Below, piece after piece: positions 55,986 through 64,000 of a stretch of DNA of 64,000 nt (positions are counted from its first letter, which is position 1; every line of letters begins with the position of its first letter). Origin of the DNA: Sinotaia quadrata (lineage: Eukaryota; Mollusca; Gastropoda; Architaenioglossa; Viviparidae); contig CM054180.1 of assembly GCA_028829895.1 (NCBI GenBank), forward strand, positions 101,530,635 to 101,594,634, given 5' to 3'. A program made the position numbers and the translations under genes. Below the pieces are notes generated by a model that made no database searches, was not told where the DNA came from, and worked only from the letters and a program-made list of their open reading frames with translations.

Positions 55986-58900
55986 CTGAAGAAAAATCAA
56001 TATATAACTTTTCTTTAAAATTGATACTATCTGTTTAGGAATTCTAGATAAAAATACTAGATAATCAACAATTATTTTTAAAAAAATCAAGGATATGTTA
56101 GGTACAAACTAAGGGGTGTTAAAAGTGTCTCACAACCCTTTTTAAGAGAATATTTTAAGATACAAAAGCAATGCCAAAATCTCTACCTGCCATCCTCATA
56201 AGCTATCAAAGATGTCAGTGGTCCAGTTGTAGCAAATGTGAAATCACTCAAGCGCTCTGTAATAAAGTAAAATAGATTCAAACTGTCATTGTCCTTTCTT
56301 CTGGTGTGTGTGTGTATATATATGTGTGCAATGTTGATAGTGAAATAATTTTAACTTTATTTCAATATTTATATACCTCTTGAATCTCTGTTCCATACAC
56401 ACACAGAACAATCTCGTGATGCCGTGACAATCAGAGGCTGTTCAGATGGCGGCAAAAAAATGCAAGCTTCAACTGCTTCTCGATGACCTTTGAACTCATG
56501 CACCAGAGAATAAGACTTCAGGTCCCACAACTGTAAAAGACAATACAAATATTTTAAATAACTACAGTACATATTAAAACATTTAGCAAACTTCTCTTTT
56601 TTGTTGTTGTTTTTTGCATGAAATCTGTACCGAGAGCACCTGTCCTTTTAATGTTGACAGGAACACAAACCATAGATATGTTTAAATCTAAGATAGATTT
56701 TCTACAAAACATGCAACATACCAATGCTATTCACATATTTTCAGTACAATCTCTACATCTACTTGCACTTTCTTACCTTTGAGCAAAGACATGTACAGCT
56801 AATTTTGAGTTACTCAAAGGTGACTATTCTGGCCACCTACTGATAAAGCTAAAGATGCATTAGGAAGAGGACAATACTCGTGATACATTATTCCACTTGT
56901 ATTCTCTACCGTTAGGTACCTTTATGCTAGATATTAGATTATTTTTTCTTTATAAACAAATAACTCTGTTATGTGCTGCTGCATTTAAATGGGGACAAAC
57001 TTCTTAACCAAATTATTTGTGATTATCATACAAAGCATTTTTTAAAAATACAATATCATTTTATATTACTTTTTATTTTACAATATCTTTTTTAAGAAAA
57101 ATCAAAGCACAACAATTTAATAAATGCATCAGTCAAATCATCACCAATAATAAAAAATACCTTAGTATCACAAATCACCTAACTGATGGTCTAAGATATC
57201 CATGCACAAGGCTTTGACATCATACTGAAGATAATGGGCAATATTACTAATAAATTATTCTCCTTGAATCCTTAAAAGAAAAGAAAACTAAAAGGAGTTT
57301 GTCTCAGCTCTATTTAGAAAATTTACTTCCCTGCATAGCAGCAAGAGGGACATTCATTTTTAAAGAAAATGAGGATATGATTCTTTGCAATACAGCCCAT
57401 CCCTTTGACAATGAAAAAACGCTTTCTAGGAATGTATCAGACTGACCGATCTACTGAGAAAATAAACCAGTATACTTACGGTTGCCTCACACCCATTTCC
57501 ACCAAAACCATTACTGCATGTGAGGCAATACCTTCCATCAGGTGTGACATCGCAGCTCATCTGAATATATTGCTTTTTGATGAAAGTACGTACAACTGTC
57601 ATAGTACGTGTGTCATAGATCCTAAAAATGCATGGGACAAAGTGACAGGAAGATAACGAGACATGGTAATCTAAGATACATAGCTCTGGATTATGTTATC
57701 TGTTTTGAAATCAGAAACTGAAAGTGTAATAGAATTTGCTTGTTAATTTTGATAAAAGAACAATCTCCAGTAAAATATGGATTGTTTGACAAATAATTCA
57801 TTTGAGTCTATTTGCAAATATGTGTCCTATACTACTGAGCATTGTGTGTCTTTAAGTCTTTGCTTTTTAATGTTAATATTTGACTGCTCTACTCTTAAAT
57901 AAAATTTGTAAATGAATTTGACAAAGACTCTTTAAAACGTTAATATTCATACAAATCTTTATAAATCATAAACTGTAATACAGATATAAATTTACTAATA
58001 GTTTATAGTATACATTTTCCCTAATAAAATTATTGTTAAGTGAGAGGTCGGAAATACATTTCCTTTAAATACATTTAGTACTTTATTAGTATGATAGGTG
58101 CATTCTGAAAAAGAATTTGAGTAAATGGAAATTATGTTAGACATATATGTAAAGTTCCAATACAAAGCATATAGACAATGAAAAATGTACATAGTTGACA
58201 GTAATTCAGCCCAACCCATAATTACATATGGGTTATATTATATTATACCTCTTTACAGCTATTTATTAATTAATACTTTAATTTGTATTCCATACTTAAT
58301 GGCACTTGGTGGTGAAAAAAATGCAAGACATATATAATGCATGCACAAATTATTAAAATTATAGTTATTATTACTGAAATATGAAATTCAATATTACGAT
58401 AATTGTTGGACAACATGATTCAATAATTTTTGTAATTTACTAATAAACTTCATTATCCGTGTTTTTTCGCTTCTTTTTGAACACACTGTATATGCTTTAC
58501 TTTGATGTAATTTACAGAAACAATATTTTACATAGATGATGTGATGTCTAATACAAAAGGAAGAGTAAACTGGTAAACCCAGATCTATTTCAAACATTTA
58601 AAAAAAAAAATTTCAAAGAAATGTTTCCTTCAATTTTATTTATTTTTTTTCTTTTTGTATCATTTTATAACTTTAAACTGTCAGACCTTATAAGAAACAA
58701 GTCTAGTAAAAGCACAATAACAGTGCCACCAGCATTTTATTTTACTTTACTCACTCTTACCTGCATTTTAAAAAATTTTGATACTACTAAATTGCTATTT
58801 TATTTATTACCACTTGCAGTTTATAACTGGAACATACCATTTTGCTATTTTACATACTACACCAAAACCAAAAGCAACATCTTTATACTTTTGTCCCATG

Positions 58901-61900
58901 CCACTCATCAGTGTTTCACTCTGTTATGAAGGAAAATACAAGATATAAATCTTAAAAGCCTGTTGATAGATACCAAGAATGCTGAACCTGCGGCACCTGT
59001 ATTTTGGCTGCATTTGCATGTGAGCACTTTAACCCTTTCTAAACAATCTGAGACAGTAAGAATGTTACTTATGGGTTCCTTCCCAAACCATTTTAAAGTA
59101 AGCATGTAATCTGTGTGCTACTTTTTCAACTGTGTTAAAGCATACAGCATGTGGGGTACTTTTCAAATTGTGTTAAAGCATATTGCATGTGGAGTACTTC
59201 TTCAATTGTGTTAAAGTATATTGCATTTGGACTACTTTTCTAACTGCGTTAAAGCATATTGCATGTGGGGTACTTCTCCAATTGTGTTAAAGCATATTGC
59301 ATGTGGGGTACTTCTCCAATTGTGTTAAAGCATTACTGCATGTGGGGTACTTCTCCAATTCTGTTAAAGCATACTGCATGTGGGGTACTTCTCCAATTGT
59401 AATAAAACAAGCCTGTTATTTTGGGGCTACTTTTCAAACTATCTTAAAGAATTAACATGTGAGCTACTTCTCAAATTGTGTTAGTGCATGTTACATGTGG
59501 GTTATTTCTCAAAATGTGTTAAAGTAAGCATGTTACTTGTGTAGAATGTTATTTATGAGCTATTTCTCAGATTGTGTTAAAGTAAGCATATTATTTGTGG
59601 ACTACTTCTCAACTGTAATAAGGTAAGCAAGGTATTTGTGGACTACTTCTCAAACTGTGTTAAGGTAAGCAAGGTATTTGTGGACTATTTCTCGAACTAT
59701 GTTATATGAAATCATGTAGTCTAGATCTATTGTATGTGCACTATTAATTATATGCATATCTTCTTGTCATAAAACAGTACGGCAGTTAACATTATAAGAT
59801 AGGATTTCAACTTGTACTGAATGGCAACAAAATTTTTAAAAATTAGCAATTATGCCTGGATTTTGTCATTTTTTTAATTGTTAATTCCCCCTCTACAAAT
59901 GAAATGAAATTTAAAAAATGAGTAGACATGGGTAGAACTGCAATTTCAACAAAAGGTTACATTAGCTCCAGTTTGAATACTTACTTTACTTCCTTGTCCT
60001 CTCCTGCTTGCACCACATGACACGTACCAGGTATCCATTTCACATCTGTTACCTATGTGATAAATGTGTGCAGGAAAGAAAAAAGTAACAGCTTAATACA
60101 AAGACTGTGGTCATAATATACAGGAAAAAAGTAAATGATTACAGCAACATTGAAAACTGAAATAATAAAATCTTTATCAAAATGAAAAATAAAATGAAAG
60201 ATAGCATTTAACTTATTTTTACTTTGACACAATAAATTTCTCTCTACAAAACATTCATCTAGAACCAAAATATTATAATTGTGCGATTCAAAACCCATCT
60301 TGAACACTACCCACATTTTGGTAATGTTTAGAAAGCAAAATTAGATGAATGAGGCATATAGATCTATTTTGTACTATAAAACAATTTAACATTAAGATTA
60401 AAAAGCACAAATCTGAAAACCTTTTACAAGTGCAATAAATTACAAAAGAATTTATTTTTTTAATTCTGAGTCAATTTTTTAAATAAAAACAATAAATAAA
60501 AGAATGATTAATTTATATCTGCTTCTAAACAGATTTTCCTGATTGTACACTAATCTTCCAACAAGAATGAGCGTGTGTGACATTCTTACATCTTATATTG
60601 CAAGATTGCTGATAATTCCTAAAAATAAAACTTCTATTTTTAAAAAATCCTTTTTTTGGTAGATGCAATAGGAATAAATACTTCACAATGAAAGACTCCA
60701 AATTGTGAGTGTTCAAGACATTTCATTGTTGACACACATTCATACCAGGTTTTGTGGAGTGTTGTGTTGACGAAGACAGCTACCTGTCTCAACATCCCAG
60801 AGTCTGACTGTGTTGTCACGGGAACCACTGCACAGTAGTGTATTGTCTGAAATGCCAACAGTAAGTGTATAAATTATTGAACAGTTTGTTCTAAAGAAGT
60901 AACTCAGTATTAAAGATGGCATGGGGAAAAATAGTAGCATGTGGAGGGGAAAGTACGATATACAAATAGTGTAGTAACAAATAAATTAGTATAAGAAAAT
61001 AAAAATATATGAATAATGTAAGGGTTTCTTCTTGAAAATATTAAATTATAGAAGCCTTCTTATTTACTTACTAGGTACTAAGTTTCTCAAATGACTGACT
61101 TTTAGTATATAAAAAAAAAGCAACAAAAGAAGCCAGATAAAGAAGAAAATTAAGTAGTATGACTAAACTTTATACCTGGGTTAAGATGAATTGCAGTGAC
61201 CACCAGGTCATGACCAACAAAATCCCGAAGGCTATGGGAATTTCCCCTCTGCCACATCTTAATTGTTTTATCTCGGGAAGCACTGAAAATACCTAAACAG
61301 CTAGCTCCATAGCAAACCTGTTCTCAGAACAAAATCCCAGAAAAAAACAGACTTGCAATATTTTTTTTTTAAATACAAAAATATGCCAAAGCTTCATTTA
61401 ATTTTAACAAATTAAAGACACAATCTATAATGTTTGAGACTAATACTTAGAGCTGTGCAAATACAAAAATAAATACTAATACCAAATATAATTAATATTT
61501 AATAGCTTTTAAATTGAAATAATTCTTTTTTAAAGGAAACATAAACAATGCACAATTAAACAAAAGAATTATATACAATTTGAAGTTGATTAACAACCAA
61601 ATGTTTATATTCAAGATTTGGAGTACACTAAAGAAATGTTATGTACAGTAATAGCTTCAGCCATAGATCTAGTTATAAATGGACTGCTAAGTTCAGTCCA
61701 GTTAAAGTACTCACAAATTTACATTGTTAAATGTGCACATCTTTTATGTCACTATGCTTCCATTTATCTATTGGCCTACAATAAACAATGCAGAAGCTAC
61801 CTAAAGCCTCAACAATGATGCCTTCAGTGATGACAAATTATTAATTGATTATTAATAATTGACACTTAACTAAAAATGGGTGTGTGAGTGTGTATCGTAC

Positions 61901-63930
61901 ATATAGTTATGCAGACAATAGAAATCAGTCCTTCACATTAATTCAGTAGATTTTAAAACATTTAACTAATTCATTTGAAAATATATTCTGTTATAGGTTA
62001 GGATGTGCAGATATTTTAAGCTTGTTATTTTTTGTTATTTCAATAATCTGTTGTAAATCAGTATATATTTTATTTTGTATCAAATGGTCTTGTGCTGTTG
62101 TTTGTGGTTATTAGTTTCTACAACACTTTGCATCATCAACTCTTTACACAATAGTATGTGTGACACTAATGCCACTAATGGTTATTATTATTATTATTAT
62201 TAATTAATCATCCACAACCAATTACAGTGATGAGAATCTTAATTTGTTATTAATAATTTTCCAGGAGACACCACTCATCTCTCTCACTTGGCAGATATGC
62301 GGGTACCGTAAATGTTTTCTTTCTTTCACAACACTAAAGACAAACATTTACCACCTCACAATATTTCCATAGGAGGAAAACATCTTACTAAAGGAGAAGA
62401 CAACTCCATCTTTTAATCTATATTTAGTGAGCCCCCATCCACCCATTGTCTCTCCAACATATGGCTATCAATATGTGTGAGAGAGTCAATAAATTTAACA
62501 ATAAATTTATTAATCAACAATCAAATATACAACATATGAATATAATCAAAAGAGTGTTGACATTTACATCACTTCACAACAATGTTCAATTAACTCTGGA
62601 CAATTATTCAGTTTATCCTAGCATAAATAAGCAGTCAATTAAGTAAATACATAATCAAGTTCATGGATATCATCATGGAAATGAGAGTAGAGTTCAGAGA
62701 AATAATTAAAGTCAATTTACACAACTTTTTCAAAGATGGCGGCTGTCACCAGCTCGTATTCACAATCACTGGTTTGCAACCAGTCAGCGTCTTTATTATT
62801 TAGGCAAGGTCCCATGTGTCCCTTCTAGAGGCACATTACATAACTGTTCCAGAATCTATGATGCACTCTCCAAGAACAACATAGAGAATCATTCTGAATT
62901 TCACTTGCGCTATCAAGCATATCAGGAGGAATGCTCTTAAATTTCCATGTGTATTTACTCAACACACCATGAGAAACATTCAAAATAATCTTTGTGAATT
63001 CGCGAGACAAAACTCAAGCCTCCATTTCTGCCATATTGGCTCTAAAACGGAATTAACAGGAATCAACTTACAACAACATGCTCTACTGATAAGTTGACGA
63101 CAATGCTGGATTCACACACCAACATGACCAAGCAAAGTACAGTAGCCACTGTGGCATGTCATGACAAAAGAAAAAGGCTTGCTCTGCTCTGCAAAAGTCA
63201 AATTAAGGCAGCACTAAATTTCAGGCATATTTCATCTAAACTCCTTTCTCTCTTACAAACATTCTCAACTTACAATTCCTGCAACAATTTCATTAGTCTG
63301 ATACACACACAGCATATCAAACATAGCATCGATCATAAGTAAAATGTACAATGTAATCAAATAGTGAACAAGGAATATTGGTTCAATTACATAAAGCATT
63401 CTCCAATTGAAATCATAGATCAATAGCAAATGTGTACAAAATATTCAAGTCCATTTTTCTTAACCAGTCAGTTAGCTTACCATAAGCTAACGATCGCCTT
63501 TATGACCGGACTCGAGTTATGTTGAAATTCAAAGTGATAGAATTGAGTACTTCTTTAACAAAGAAACTTCTGGTCCATCTCCACTGGATAAAATTGTTAT
63601 GAACAAATGTGAGACTATTAGTCAGAAAAACTACTCATCCAGTTGGAACTGGTTTGGATTGTATCAGCAATATTTTAGCATATTCTCCATCAGAGTTGTT
63701 TACTCCAACTCAAACATACCATCACAAGGAGTGCCCAAGGGTGGGTCACTTTGACAATTTAACAATTTATATAACAATTAAGTTTAAGGATAGGGATAGG
63801 CAAATTTACTCTGCACACAGAACTAGATGAATGCAAATGCCTGATTTTAACTGACCTTGGTAACCTCCCTCTCATGTCCTGTCCATCTGTCTTCTAGTCT
63901 CCCATTCATATAATCATAGAGAACCACACT
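55877..63930 (-). CDS. WDR31: WD repeat-containing protein 31 (partial; 5' end beyond window)
   Basis: Minus-strand exons in coding order: 63930-63856, 61317-61176, 60846-60746, 60052-59985, 57621-57480, 56530-56377, 56256-56187, and tentatively 55985-55877. All internal borders are GT/AG and the phases chain without conflict (0, 1, 0, 2, 0, 1, 2). The peptide follows WDR31 blade by blade: TGHEREVTK, FSASRDKTIKMW, LCSGSRDNTVRLWDVETG, SCDVTPDGRYCLTCSNGFG, TLWDLKSYSLVHEFKGHRE and TASRDCSVCVWNRD. WDR31 forms a WD40 propeller with no enzyme activity and has been linked to ciliary protein trafficking. The N-terminal exons are outside the window. The last exon is uncertain because the expected family ending (GIHLL-type) was not found. 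Confidence 0.85.
56187..56256 (-). CDS. WDR31: WDR31 exon (SGPLTS blade)
   Basis: Acceptor TTTATTACAG and donor GTAGAG on the minus strand, 70 bases, phase 1 to phase 2. LSDFTFATTGPLTSLIAYED corresponds to the human GSGPLTSLAV stretch in the last blade. Confidence 0.8.
56377..56530 (-). CDS. WDR31: WDR31 exon (LWDLKSY...WNRDS)
   Basis: Acceptor GTCTTTTACAG, donor GTATAT on the minus strand, 154 bases, phase 0 to phase 1. It encodes a complete WD-type strand pair, KGHREAVEACIFLP and ASRDCSVCVWNRD, matching the sixth-blade region of WDR31. Confidence 0.9.
57480..57621 (-). CDS. WDR31: WDR31 exon (CDVTPDGRYC...GFGG)
   Basis: Donor GTAAGT, acceptor ATTTTTAG on the minus strand, 142 bases, phase 2 to phase 0. 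IYDTRTMTVVRTFIKKQYIQ and SNGFGGNGCEAT match human SRGLQVAHMF and SNGFGGEGCEAT. Confidence 0.9.
57622..59984. repeat. WDR31 intron with a 38-39 bp minisatellite (59110-59700)
   Basis: About 14 degenerate units of GCATGTGGGGTACTTCTCCA, ATTGTGTTAAAGCATATT occupy 59110-59700, becoming less regular to the right. 57622-59109 is AT-rich with no exon recognised. Confidence 0.8.
59985..60052 (-). CDS. WDR31: WDR31 exon (VTDVKWIPG...EDKEV)
   Basis: Acceptor ATCACATAG, donor GTAAGT on the minus strand, 68 bases, phase 0 to phase 2. VTDVKWIPGTCHVVQAGEDK matches the human [20 protein letters not shown] strand. Confidence 0.85.
60746..60846 (-). CDS. WDR31: WDR31 exon (SGSRDNTVRLWDVETG)
   Basis: Acceptor GGCATTTCAG, donor GTATGA on the minus strand, 101 bases, phase 1 to phase 0. 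DNTLLCSGSRDNTVRLWDVE is a canonical WD repeat end and matches human LCTGSRDNTLLLWDVVTG closely. Confidence 0.93.
61176..61317 (-). CDS. WDR31: WDR31 exon (FSASRDKTIKMW)
   Basis: Acceptor TCTGAGAACAG, donor GTATAA on the minus strand, 142 bases, phase 0 to phase 1. GIFSASRDKTIKMWQRGN and VGHDLVVTAIHLNP match human FFSASRDRMVMMWDLHG and CGHAMVVTGLAV. Confidence 0.93.
61318..63855 (+). repeat. WDR31 intron containing dispersed repeat copy 2 (62170-63830)
   Basis: 62200-62520 matches 23130-23430 (CTCTCTCACTTGGCAGATAT, TAATCTATATTTAGTGAG) and 63450-63815 matches 23800-24175 (AAGGAGTGCCCAAG, AGGGATAGGCAAATTTA), with a longer middle than copy 1. A TTA/TTATTA simple repeat is at about 62185-62205. 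61318-62169 shows no gene. Confidence 0.65.
63856..63930 (-). CDS. WDR31: WDR31 exon (VVLYDYMNG...GHEREVTK)
   Basis: Acceptor TTCTTCATCAG, donor GTCAGT on the minus strand, 75 bases, phase 0 to phase 0. SVVLYDYMNGRLEDRW and TGHEREVTK match human TVVAYNWKTGNVVKRF and KGHEHEITK. Upstream exons lie beyond 64000. Confidence 0.88.
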
Positions 63931-64000
63931 CTGATGAAGAAATAATAATGACAATAATAATATAACAATTTATGTAAAAAGTAAGACATGAGGGGCAGCA

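Overview
This window is AT-rich animal DNA: genes are broken into short exons by kilobase introns with consensus GT/AG borders, and the space between is full of minisatellites, LTR-like repeats and decayed transposons. The families present point to an invertebrate, tentatively a gastropod mollusc. That assignment is an inference from gene style (a cysteine-rich Ig-like exon with phase 1-1 borders, AT-rich multi-kb introns), not from a diagnostic marker. No bacterial operon, CRISPR array, rRNA or complete tRNA was seen.

Region 1-16.1 kb (+ strand) is part of a tandemly duplicated gene. A 126-codon cysteine-rich Ig-like extracellular exon (7778-8155) is accompanied by a series of tiny 30-nt exons (2465, 8996 and 14535, plus a 17-nt broken copy at 12434), each with the same flanking intron sequence. 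Intron pieces of this cassette have expanded into minisatellites. A decayed hAT transposase (5.96-6.92 kb) and non-LTR retrotransposon remnants (9.7-11.5 kb) sit inside it.

Region 16.2-31.6 kb is mostly repeats: a 38-bp minisatellite, an LTR-type element with target-site duplication (17.95-20.28 kb), and a two-exon gene at 21.5-22.9 kb from a family that I recall as highly multicopy in invertebrates. That gene lies just downstream of an exceptionally long heat-shock-element array and a TATA box. A roughly 2.1 kb segment bounded by 33-bp inverted repeats (28.56-30.64 kb) carries a low-complexity, retroelement-like ORF.

Region 31.65-47.5 kb (+ strand) holds a biotin-protein ligase gene whose six exons join in frame to about 495 codons. 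The BirA-type catalytic domain comes first and a holocarboxylase-synthetase-type GATase-like domain second, the reverse of the usual order. A 113-bp tandem duplication at the first recognised exon creates an extra in-frame exon.

Region 55.9-64 kb (- strand) holds seven confident exons, and one tentative terminal exon, of a WD-repeat gene recognised as WDR31. It is convergent with the ligase gene and its 5' end is outside the window. The two conserved genes have unrelated roles (biotin attachment to carboxylases; a WD40 scaffold linked to cilia). Nothing in the sequence suggests they work together.
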